Source of the DNA: Agrypnia vestita
Lineage: Eukaryota > Arthropoda > Insecta > Trichoptera > Phryganeidae
Direction: 5' to 3'
DNA: 64,000 nt
NCBI GenBank assembly: GCA_016648135.1
Contig: JADDOH010014899.1
Location: forward strand, 1-64,000
In this document: positions 52,734 through 62,730 of the stretch, in pieces
How positions within the stretch are numbered: position 1 is the stretch's first letter
Layout of the letters: the number at the start of each line of letters is the position of its first letter
Made by a program: the position numbers and the translations under genes
The notes under the pieces: model-generated
Told to the model about the DNA's origin: nothing
Seen by the model: only the letters and a program-made list of their open reading frames with translations
Databases searched by the model: none

Positions 52734-54869
52734 GAGTGTCGATAGATCGACTCGATCCGACCGCACGCCCCTGCCGGCAAATTTCTGACGTCAGAACAGT
52801 CGAGACCAGCCGTTTCTTTCTTATGCTTGCTCTTACATGCATTTTTGTGATAATTGTCTAAACAAGTTGTAACACTGTGTCTAAAAATAACTATCCGTAA
52901 ACGCATAATTTAAATGTATGCTGTAAGTATTAACAATACTTAATATTTAAGATTTCAAAGACTAAGAAATTGCCGAACGGCTTGTTTATTTGATGATTTT
53001 AATAGATTCAATATGCATGTCTTCATAGGAAAACAATTTTTTTAACTATAGTGTATTAATTAAAAATATACAGTTATCGTTATCAGCTGCGAAATATGTG
53101 TACACTATTTCATGACAAGGACTATATATGTCTCTAGCATTGTCCCTTTAAATTTCCGGAAGGTTTCAATTTGGAACACATAATATGTTCATTTCAGGGC
53201 CGGTCGGCGAGAACAAGAAGCGTGACTTTTATTATACATATATTTGGAAAAAAAATCGATATTAAATATGTATCTAGCGAAATATTATGTAATATTAAAA
53301 TCTGAATAATGTGTTAACGATTTTGATTGGAATATTACGAGATACATTTCTTACTTCGGTTTCATTTCAAAATATATACTCATCTTATATGCCATCTAAG
53401 GTAATATACAAATAAAACAGGAATATATAAACTAATGCTCTGCACGATTTTAGGATTATCGATCATACGACGCAAAAATCGATAAATATACGTGATCAAA
53501 CACATCCCTTCTAGCCTCTAAACTATTGTAGCCAAACATAACCTGGAGAAACTCGATTAAGAATTATGCCCGTATTCTCTCATGCAGAGATATCTTAGAA
53601 ACTCATTTTGTAATTTCAATACCATAAGAGAGTACTTGCTCTCATGTGGCCCCAAAATCATCGAGCCACTATCACACCCTTCGTAAATCGTCGATTATGA
53701 ACTCTTGCTTTTAGAATCTTGTAACAATCCTGTTCATACCCACATACCTTGGAGGAGATACAATCGTATAGCACCTGTATGACTTTTAAAAAACTTAGAA
53801 GCATGAAACTTCCAACGCAAGGTCTATAACACAGCGCGCGGTTTATACGTATGCCAAAGAAGTATAACTTCTAACGCACGTACACATTAATAAGTACAAG
53901 CACCCAATTATTTCAATTTTTTAATTTATCACTTAATTAAGAAATGATGAAATTTTTACAAAGTTATCTAGGAGTCTTACAAACCTTATTTTGTTTTCAA
54001 CTCGACCAATAAAGGCCGCTACTGCGTAAAAATCTTTTGATGTAAATTCAACACAATTTAATATTACCTTCGTATTCAATTTGCTAGGAAAGATTTAAGG
54101 GTAGGCAACATAAGGGAGGAGTTTTTTAATAATTGCCCACGAGTCGTGTAGATATTAAATATTTTCCCTGAATGTGGTTAACCTGGATTAAATCTTGTGA
54201 GTAAACATTCTAACGAAAATATTCATAAAAAAATATTGTGATATTTTTTTATAAAAATGAAACTGTTTAACTCGTAAGCGTATATTTTTCACAGCTTTAA
54301 TAAATTATTTATTTTGATAATGAATAATCGTACTGATCATGTATTAAGCTTAACACATTCAGAAATTTTGTATGACAGTAAAGAATAGTCAAAAATTTCA
54401 AGGTTTATCTCAAAACTTAAATGTCACTTTTAAATCGACAGATGTCTCCGGCATGCACAATATTCGATAAAATAATAATAATTCGTCAGTATTTTAATTA
54501 AAAAAAATTTTTTTTTTGAATTCCAAAACTGAGTTTATAAAATTAATTAATTTGTTTTTATGTATATACGGTTATTATGATGTCATCAAGAATACGTTTT
54601 TTCGCCGATTTTCAAAGCGATTTTTCGTCATGAAGTGGTTCAGATATTGATTATAGGACTATAGGGAAAGTTTATTTGGTTATAAATTAATAGGAATGAA
54701 ATACAAAAAAAAACAACATTTCTCTAATTAATAATTAAAAAAAACACCTCCTACAGTTCTCATTTTGATTCGGCATTATTCTTCCCCATCCCTCAAATTC
54801 TTGATCTCTTTTTGGTAGGAAACTTAGTGCATACTAGCCTTCGGTTAGATTAACACGCACGTACGTAAT
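52734..54869. other. long intergenic stretch, nothing recognised
   Basis: AT-rich throughout. Only chance-size ORFs and no clear repeats. Confidence 0.4.
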
Positions 54870-55025
54870 ATTTTGTGAAGGTGTTAGTGTATAAATAATA
54901 CTGTGGTTGTGGTATGTAGTGGTATTTACATGCTAGTGTAGTAATTGTCATGACAAAGAGACGGGTATGACTCGAAACCGGCTGACTTAAAATCTCCGTA
55001 AGTGGTTATATATGTACTTATTTTT
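54870..55025 (+). mobile_element. PLE/retrozyme-like terminal repeat, second copy
   Basis: Aligns with 17610-17765 (GTGAAGGTGTTAGTGTATAA, TTTACATGCTAGTGTAGTAA). The hammerhead within (54950-54990) reads ATGACAA instead of CTGACGA while keeping GAAACCGG, so it is inactive. Confidence 0.75.
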
Positions 55026-55887
55026 TAATTCCATTTTTTATTTATTTAGGGAAACATACAGAACAATGTAATAAAAAAATTATATAATATCGAATAAATA
55101 TTCATTTAGCCTGACCAGTGAAGTTTCCTCGAATCTGGTAAAAAAAGACTAAGTAAAAAAATGATAAAGTATATGTAATAAAAGTTTTGATTACGATTTA
55201 AATTATGATAGGTAATCATTTCAAAGATTTAAATGATGATAATGCATAAAATGGGAAGGGTGGGAAGAGGAAAGGAATGGGATTCAATTAAAGAAGTATT
55301 AAATTTATTTTAATAATCATAAATGAGATTACGGAGTTTCATTTTAAATAAAAGCAAATTGTCAATAAAGATGTCTATGTTATTTATAGAATTTAAGAGA
55401 TTGTATTTTGAAGTGGAACGAGTTACAAAGCAGTTTTTTAAATAGTTAGTCTTACCAACATTTGAGTAAAATAAATTATTTGAACGCGTTGAGTACGTAA
55501 GACAGCTTAAACCTAGTCAATAAATAGGGTGTGTCAACCAAGTTATTCAAGATTTTGTAAATACGTAATCTAACATTTTGTTACTTAAAATATTCTTAAT
55601 TAAACAAATACTCTATACCTACATATATGGCTTTTTTTTCAACGTTACAAATGTTTACAATGTTTACATTGTTTACAAAATTAATTTAAGCTTTTTTCAC
55701 TGTTGCTGAGTGTCTTGGCAGCAAGTAAGCACTAAATTGATTTGACGCCCTGCCTGCTACACTAGTAATTTACTGTATTATAGCAGACAGTGCTCTTCCA
55801 GTAGTATAATGTTCAAGAATATTTATTATTTATATAACATTTGTGAATCAATCTTATTGCCAAGTAAAATTAAGTAATAGTAATAAT
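55026..55887. other. intergenic, nothing recognised
   Basis: No supported feature. Confidence 0.35.
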
Positions 55888-56068
55888 TAGCTTGTTGGTC
55901 TTGTGGTTAGGACACTCGCCTCGTGATCCAAAGGTTGCGGGTTCGAATCTCAGCCCAGACTAGCAAGTTGGTCCTATTTTCATAGCATAAGCATTTAGCT
56001 TATTTAGAAAATAGTAAGAATATTGATGTGACACGTATTCCGTGTTCGCATCTCTATTAAAAAAAAAA
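55888..56068 (+). repeat. tRNA-derived SINE S-II, full length
   Basis: TAGCTTGTTGGTCTTGTGGT, GTTGCGGGTTCGAATCTCAG, the body AAAATAGTAAGAATATTGAT and TATTCCGTGTTCGCATCTC, then poly-A (56058-56068). The best of three copies. Confidence 0.9.
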
Positions 56069-56807
56069 TGTTTACAATTTAATAATGAAGTTAATTAATT
56101 CTATTATAGACAAAGGAAAAAAATGATCTGAATAGGATATTTAATAAAATAAAATAAAACAATTAAAATTATTTAAAAAGATGAAAGTAAATGTTCTTGT
56201 AGGATTAGTATATTTTAAATCTAGTTTATATCATGGCTTTTAATAGGTTTTGGGCATGCTTCCTTCCCTTTTCATGCAGCCAGAGTTTCACTTTTGAAGA
56301 AAAATACGCGAGACTATGGCTACATGTTTTAAGTTTAGTGTTAAGAGTTAAGAGTTAAGAATGTTTTTGGTGTTCTGTGACAGACCTTCCAATTAAGCTA
56401 ATGTAGCTTTTTCTTATTCCGAATATCATTTATATAGATATACTCGTAAAAGCACCTACTATTTAATATGATAGGCGAGGAGTACATCATTGGAGTGTTA
56501 GGACGAATAAAGCACTCAAAATGTCGTCGTATCCTCGGAGGCAGGCAATCAAACGTAATAAGACATATTAAGATGATGTTGCAAAAATCTTTATGATGTT
56601 CTCGTACGACCCAAATTCGTAGAAAACGAGGCAGATAAACAAAATCTAAGAGAACATCTTTCTTTATTTGATGAAATCGGACTGGATTGTTATTTCGAAA
56701 ATAAAACAATAATATTAGTGCCGTCTTATTAACAAGACCATTATTTTCTATCACGAGATGTGGGGCAAATGGTAATTGAGTGTTCATTTCTCTTTATTAT
56801 GTCATAT
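56069..56807. other. intergenic with an unrecognised 129-codon ORF
   Basis: 56398-56787 (minus) is open for 129 codons. The product has no signal, domain or repeat I know. Mixed composition leaves it undecided between decayed transposon sequence and chance. Confidence 0.2.
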
Positions 56808-57100
56808 TACTCCTTTTTTTTAACTCGTAGCGTCTGCTTGGTTGCTTGTCTGTCGAAAAAACTTTGGACCGATTTTTAACTCTTTTCCCGTGATCCAATC
56901 GAGCTGAAACTTTGCAGACAGACTCATGGCGACGATAAAAAAGTCAAACAAATTTTCGTTTTAAAAATTAATAATTATAGTATAAGTTTGGATTTTTCGA
57001 AATTTTTTATTACTCGCTTTCGCAGCGCCTCCCGACTCGAGCCCAACGCGTAGGTTAAGCGCCAAACCTGTTTCCACTAGTAAATGAGAAAGGGAGTAAA
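56808..57100. mobile_element. repeat family K, copy 3
   Basis: TTACTCCTTTTTTTAACTCG at the left, GAGAAAGGGAGTAAAATAAA at the right (TIR). The internal blocks GATCCAATCGAGCTGAAACT and TTAAGCGCCAAACCTG are the same as in copies 1 and 2. It is the short, probably complete form (about 290 bp). Confidence 0.8.
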
Positions 57101-57207
57101 ATAAAAACTTGGTTTTTATTTTATGTTAGTTTTTTTCTATGAATTTTTTGTTATTTTATTTTAAAACGTGTTTTATGTTTATGTAAAAATTATTGTAACT
57201 TTATATA

Positions 57208-58172
57208 CACTCGGGCCTCGTAAAACACGGTTATATGGTTCCACAAAAACCTCGTGTAATACAAATCCGTGTTATACAAGATTTGAAGTTCATACAAAAT
57301 TAGGGTTTGCGTTCCAAAAAAAAATCGAAATAGTTTATATGAATGTGTACTTTATTTTTTTTAATAAAAATATATAAATTTACATATTTATTGAAAAAAA
57401 AACTTAAATAACACATATAATATAATTTATTTTAATCGTAATCATGTATTTTATATATATGGATATTTGTATAGTCTTCTTTATTATTCTTTTTTTGTAT
57501 AGTCTTCTCTTTTTTCTTCTTTTTTAATATGTTCATATTATTTTTATGGATGTAAAAAGCCATATATAAATAAATAAATATAATGTAGCATTCATTCATC
57601 ATTGCTATCACTTAGAATAATTCTTAATTTATACTTTTTTTCGACATCGGTTGTGAGTTTTCATCATCGGAGGAGGGCTCTGAATTTCTTGTGGTTTTAG
57701 CCTTCAAAAAATCGGTAATAAGCGATTGTCTGCTTTTAGCGTATAAACCATTACGTATTTCCTTATAAGGTTCCAAAATCTGTTGTAATTCCCTCTTGAA
57801 TTTCGAACGTCTTTCCATTACAGGATCCTTTTCAATAATTTTTTTTTTCTAATTTAATTTCCAATTCCAAGCCCTAATTTATATTATTTTAATGTAAAAC
57901 ATGTTGCTACCTCGCTGCAACTGCTTTCTGAGTCGTTAATTGTGGTATTTTCATTCAAAGTTTCGATTAATTGAAACGAAATTGACAAGTCTCAACATGC
58001 TGAGTGAGTATGTTCTGTCATGGACGCAATCTACAAAACACACATTATTTAATTCATTTATTTTTCTGAAACCGTGTTATAAAAAGCGTGTTGTACAAAA
58101 TATATGCCAATTTATTGATCCGTGTTACAGAAAATAGTGTTATATAAAACCGTGTTATATGAGGCCCAAGTG
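57208..58172. mobile_element. Tigger/pogo-like DNA transposon, deleted
   Basis: TIRs CACTCGGGCCTCGTAAAACACGG and, inverted, CCGTGTTATATGAGGCCCAAGTG, with TA on both sides (Tc1-mariner superfamily target). Subterminal repeats of the type CGTGTTATA occur at both ends. It keeps only the end of the transposase gene on the minus strand. About 965 bp remain. Confidence 0.8.
57624..57830 (-). pseudogene. Tigger-like transposase C-terminal remnant
   Basis: Open minus-strand frame EKDPVMERRSKFKRELQQIL, then EPYKEIRNGLYAKSRQSLIT and DFLKAK, ending in an acidic, serine-rich tail. The K/R-rich helix, the LITDFLK motif and the acidic tail are usual for the last part of pogo/Tigger transposases. The CENP-B-type DNA-binding and DDE domains are missing. 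Confidence 0.65.
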
Positions 58173-58973
58173 TATATTATATTGTAAAAGCCCACTAGGG
58201 CGTTGATAAATTGGAAGTTTTTGTAAAAACAGAGAAATCATGAATTATTTTGAATGTCCCCCAGTATGGCGATGAATAAAGACTTTTAGAAAATTTATTA
58301 TTTAAGTTCATTAGCGGTGGAAGGTCCACAGGCGTAAAACTCTCTATCTTCCATATTGCTTGCCCAACGTAACTTGGTGTGCGGCGAATTTTAACTAAAA
58401 CCCGCCCCGTCTGCACCCGACGGTAACCCCTCGCCCTGTCATTCAGTACAATTTTGTATTTGCTCGGGAGCTGTGACATCTTGATTACCAATATACACTG
58501 AATTATTATGTCCAAAACATCCTAAACAGTCCGGCATGGTACAAGAACAATTGCCTATGAAGTATTAAAGTTTTGCGAAGCTGAAAAGGCGAATAATGGA
58601 CCGATATTACCGTCTGGCAGTTTGACACATAGAACGGCCGCCATTACTGCATGGTTTCTTTAGTGCTGTCCGACCAAATTTCTGTTAAAGATTACGACAC
58701 CGGTCACCGGACATTCTGTACATTATAATAAATTTACACCCTGACAACTTCTGTTACGCGATAGGGACGCCCTCCCTCGCACGCCAAGTTATAGTGGTAC
58801 ATCTATAATACGGAACAGTACATCAGAAATATTATTAAAAGATAATTTATATAATCTTGTTAAACTAATGAATGATCATTTAATTGTTATTCGGAATTCA
58901 TCTCTCTGAAAAATTTGAGAGTGATTAATGTTTAGGAAGTGAAATAAATATTAATTACTGTAATGTCGGTAGG
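58173..58973. other. intergenic, nothing recognised
   Basis: A 106-codon minus-strand ORF (58195-58515) includes RARGYRRVQTGRVLVKIRRT but no known domain. Confidence 0.25.
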
Positions 58974-59458
58974 GGCTAAATCCAAGTTCATGGTCCCATC
59001 GCATATATAATAAAAATGAGTATTACGCTATATTATTGAATGTGTTAATAACAGAATGAAAGATAATTTATGTTTAAATAATAAGTATTAAATAAGATAT
59101 TACATTTTAAAGTTTCGAAAAATGTACCGTATATTTTGAAATTTCATAGGCAATATCTGAGGAAAAATGTGTAAATCATACACAATTTATGAGTTGATAT
59201 GACAAATTTATATTTTTTATAGACGAAAGAAATATGATGAATAGCTTTTTCTTTTATATACCCTTTTCCATGGTTCTTAAAGTAATGAATGAGATTCAAA
59301 ATGTGTGGTAAAATTTTCTAAATTTTAATGTGTAATATCTTATTTAATACTTATTATTTAAGCGTTTATTATCTTTCGTTTTGTAATCAGGGCATTCAAT
59401 TGTATAGTGAAATACTCATTTTCGTTGTATATACAATGGGACCATGATCTTGGATTAT
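58974..59458. mobile_element. MITE with about 150-bp TIRs
   Basis: CTAAATCCAAGTTCATGGTC...GATATTACATTTTAAAG is mirrored by AATTTTAATGTGTAATATC...GGGACCATGATCTTGGATT. Non-coding. It is the same family as the TIRs of 24548-25862. Confidence 0.85.
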
Positions 59459-59756
59459 CAACAGAATGGTGTCAACAGAATGGCACAGGTCAGATTTCCA
59501 CGGTTGTTATTATTGTTTTTACGTTGCTTTGGACAAAAAAAGGGAGTGATTCTTTGAGACGTATTAAGACATACTCGTAAGGCCATGATATAACAATTAA
59601 AAAAAATAAATTTATCCTTATAGACAGAGAGACAAGTATAGCTTAGTAAAATATAAAAATAAAATATAAAATATAATATAAAACTTAAATATAAAATATC
59701 TTGATAGCAGTTTACAAAATCCCTTACGTATAAACTCGCGCGATGACATTTTTCTT
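59459..59756. other. intergenic; AAAATATA-rich simple sequence
   Basis: 59640-59700 is A/T simple sequence. No gene. Confidence 0.4.
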
Positions 59757-59850
59757 CCCACACACGTGAACACACACACGAACACATAAAAACGCATACA
59801 CACGCGGGCACATAAAAACACGCAAATACACACACTCACACAAACTCACT
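59757..59850. repeat. CA-rich simple repeat
   Basis: ACACACACGAACACATAAAA and similar. The overlapping minus-strand ORFs rich in V, C and F are artefacts of this repeat. Confidence 0.85.
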
Positions 59851-60520
59851 ATTTGACATATTGTTTTTTCTTATTTTGTTATCGATCCTGGTGTAATATT
59901 CTTGTATATATGTGTTATCTTGTAATTGGCCCAAGGCTCTGTACATCAATAATTGTTTTTTTTCAAGATTTATTAATTATATGACTGTAAGAAAACCATT
60001 ATATGAAAATAAAATAAAATAAAAATAAAAGCGAGTAAAAAAATGAAAACGCATTATTTTGAAAAATTATTTCCATAAGTTCACAATTTAAAATGTTAAA
60101 TACTAAAAGTAATATAAGAATACACACTTTTTTTCTAAGGGGCAGTTACATTAATAAACCTTTTTTAAAATATTAATTGACAAATATGATTTTAAATGCA
60201 ATTTCTCGAATCGTAAAATAAAAAACGATAATTTTATAATAAATCGCTGCCTGTATGCAACGGAGAATGATTTTATTTTATTGTGCAGACCAGGAGAAGT
60301 ATAGTGCAAACCAGGGTAAGTATTGCGCAAACCAGCGGCTAACGGCTTTGTTATCGTTGCCATAAAACGTCAGCCACTCTGACCAGCGCCCGTCAACTGT
60401 CGGTCAGTTCAGTTATTTTACTATCACGATCATATTGTAAGGAGGCTAAAAAGAGTCACGCACTTCTGTCAAGTGACAGTTGTTTGACAAAATCCTGAAC
60501 GGTCTAGCGTAATCTACGGC
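59851..60520. other. intergenic, nothing firmly recognised
   Basis: GTCGGTCAGTTCAGTTATTT at about 60399 contains two initiator-like TCAGTT but no TATA at the right distance. Confidence 0.35.
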
Positions 60521-60588
60521 CTTCGGGAGGCATCTGAAACATTCGGGAAACATCTATAAGAATCGAGAAGCTACGAGAATCTTCTCCT
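60521..60588. promoter_or_regulatory. weak heat-shock-element-like cluster
   Basis: CTTCGGGAGGCATCTGAAAC, ATTCGGGAAACATCTATAAG and GAATCGAGAAGCTACGAGAATCTTC give several GAA/TTC half-sites, but the 5-bp spacing is kept only in places. Confidence 0.35.
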
Positions 60589-61066
60589 AAATACTGGTAA
60601 GGTTTAGGACGTGCGATACCTCGATATTTGCATATATTGCTGAACTCAAGGCCAATAGGGCGAAGGAGGAAGGCCTAAATTAAGATGGAGTGACAACGTC
60701 CTCAAAGACATCTCTGCCTTAGAGCTTCGAGACTGGAGAAAGCTGGCACTAGACTGAAATGAGTGGAGGAAAATTATTGAGGAGGCCAAGACCCACCAAG
60801 GGTTGTAGTGCCAAGAATGGTGATGAATGTCTTCCGAGTATTTCACATACTTATTATTGAACTGTTCCTTAATTTGCTTTGATTAACGCTGTCTCTATTG
60901 CTTAGATCACTTCTGGTAAATTCGTTCAATGTTCGCTCGTACAAACTATTCGCTCGTAGAAACTATATTTCTTTACAAAGTACACCACCGATTTATTAAT
61001 TATTTTAATAAATTCAAAAAGTCATTGAATACATATTTTATTTAAACACTATTCGTAATTAAAGTG
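60589..61066. other. intergenic, possible LINE-like trace
   Basis: 60640-60830 is GC-richer (GGCGAAGGAGGAAGGCC, GAGGAGGCCAAGACCCACCA) and may be the decayed 3' end of a LINE ORF. I could not place it. Confidence 0.3.
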
Positions 61067-61262
61067 TAGCTTGTTGGTATTGTGGTTATCTCGCCTCGTG
61101 ATCCAAAGGTCGCGGGTTCGAACATCACTCTAAACCAGCAAGTTAGTTCTCTTTTCATAGCACAAGCGTTTAGCTTAATTTGAAAATAGTAAGAATATTG
61201 ATGTGAAATGTATGATGTGTTCGCTCTATTTAAAAAATTCTCTCTCTCTCTATTTAAAAAAA
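61067..61262 (+). repeat. tRNA-derived SINE S-II, third copy
   Basis: TAGCTTGTTGGTATTGTGGT, GGTCGCGGGTTCGAACATCA, the body AAAATAGTAAGAATATTGAT, then a CT-rich and A-rich tail. About six bases are missing in the anticodon-arm region compared with 55888. Confidence 0.85.
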
Positions 61263-61639
61263 GTAATCACTTCTAAGTGAAACATAATTATTATTTTACT
61301 ATCACTTACTAGAGTATTCCGTTTAATTATCAGTTCTAAATCAGTTTCTTTCATATATTCGAATGACCTGTGCTATCTGCTGTATCTATGCTGTATCTAC
61401 CAAGAAATGAAGAGGCTGGCAGGTGACAGAGAGGAGTGGAGAGATCGAGTGCTTGGTGCAGGTTAATCCTAGGATTGAGACCCAAAAAAAATAATTCTAG
61501 AGATATTTATGATCTTTCCCATGACAAAGTATACAAACATATATTTCGCAAGCTGGTAATGATACCTCTATATTTTTAATATAGAGAGATCATAAACAAT
61601 TTTTTTTTACCAAATACCAAAAAAAGGTGCAATATTCAT
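61263..61639. other. intergenic; shared phrase with 1660-1690
   Basis: GTAATGATACCTCTATAT near 61556 resembles 1674-1695. Class unknown. Confidence 0.3.
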
Positions 61640-61970
61640 AGATAGAAAAACATATTTACAACCAATAAACACATCCATGAGGTTTAAGAGAGTCTCACCA
61701 ATTTCCATTCAACAAATAATCGAAAAAATAGACAGCACATCACCTGGTTTCGAGCACATTAGAATGGATGACATAAAAAATATAAAATAAGAAATTAGTC
61801 CAATAATTGCAAAATTGATAAATCTTAGTGTAACGAAAAGAATAGTAGAAGATATACAAATCAGGAAATCACCGAGAATTTACAAATTATAGACAGATTA
61901 TCTCTATTATCATGTATCGATAAAATAATGGAAAAGGCTATAATAAAAAATATGGAACGTATTACGCAAT
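61640..61970 (+). pseudogene. Jockey-like LINE reverse transcriptase, N-terminal part
   Basis: VSPISIQQIIEKIDSTSPGF, EHIRMDDIKNIK, SPIIAKLINLSVTKRIVEDI and, after a frame change, LSCIDKIMEKAIIKNMER. These match the K-SPGxDxI, SPIxxxLxNxS and LxxxxKxxEKxI blocks that open the polymerase domain of Jockey-clade LINEs. The segment carrying RPIYK..D...NYRPIS is partly deleted. It is a dead fragment. Confidence 0.8.
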
Positions 61971-62438
61971 AAAGTATTTGACATATTCACTCAAATACGC
62001 CTGAAGATTATTATTTTCATTTTTCCACTCCTTTTTATAGATCATCATAGAATCTCAGGACAGGTTGTGACTAGCTTGGATGTATAATTTACTGACCCAG
62101 GACCACCGGTTGTCAAGTCCACGATAATGCAGCGGTTAACGGCAATCGTTGGCTCCCGACTGAATTTAATATTTCAGAGCGCTCGCTTTAGTGCGTGTAA
62201 TCTGCGCTGATTGCTCGGCTATCTGCCCCGGGTAATACGATATTTCCGTACAACTACTTTATTATTTTCCCTGGGTCAGTGTCGCGGGGGCGGATCTCGT
62301 CGGGGACGGAAGGGGTGAGAGGGGACACACGTTTACAACCTTGAAAAGTGGATTACGGGAATTTTAAATAATACTGCGCCGTTATCAAAATGTACCAAAC
62401 AAATAATTAATTTCTTCTTCGAACACAGCAAAATTACT
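61971..62438. other. intergenic; short inverted CTGACCCAGG pair
   Basis: CTGACCCAGG at about 62092 and CCTGGGTCAG at about 62270 would bound a 190-bp GC-richer MITE. TIRs of 10 bp are too short to be sure. Confidence 0.4.
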
Positions 62439-62507
62439 TTGTGGTGACATTATAATTATAATTTATAGAAATTAACTTTGTATACCCCGCTTTTTTATTG
62501 AAAAAAA

Positions 62508-62550
62508 TTCAACATGTTTCAAAGCCAATGGCTTCTTCATCAGGATAACA
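62508..62550 (-). ncRNA. hammerhead ribozyme, left arm
   Basis: CTGATGA (62542-62536), stem II AAGCC-ATT-GGCTT, GAAACATGTT on the minus strand. Core bases are intact; stem I is weak. Confidence 0.7.
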
Positions 62551-62633
62551 AATGTACAAAATTAAATTAATTAATTAATTAAAGTAATTAATTATCACTA
62601 CTTCGATTTTTAAATTTAATTTTTCACATTTGT

Positions 62634-62676
62634 TATCCTGATGAAGAAGCCATTGGCTTTGAAACATGTTGAATTT
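62634..62676 (+). ncRNA. hammerhead ribozyme, right arm
   Basis: CTGATGA (62638-62644), stem II AAGCC-ATT-GGCTT, GAAACATGTT (62661-62670). Identical core to the left arm, opposite strand. Confidence 0.7.
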
Positions 62677-62730
62677 TTTTTCAATAAAAAAGTGGTATTT
62701 ACAAAGATAATTTCTATAAATTATAAACAA

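Larger units (their letters stand above)
62439..62730. mobile_element. palindromic PLE terminal repeat pair with two hammerheads
   Basis: The left half (TTGTGGTGACATTATAATTA...TTCAACATGTTTC) and right half (GAAACATGTTGAA...TTTCTATAAATTATAAAC) are mirror images about a centre near 62590. Each half holds a complete hammerhead core. It is the same family as 2511-3165 without the coding part. Confidence 0.85.

Noticed and set aside
52550..52906. 118-codon minus-strand ORF
   Set aside because: It runs through the TIRs and interior of a Harbinger-type MITE; the frame is a by-product of its GC-rich arms.
59458..59839. Cysteine/valine-rich minus-strand ORFs
   Set aside because: They translate a CA-rich simple repeat.
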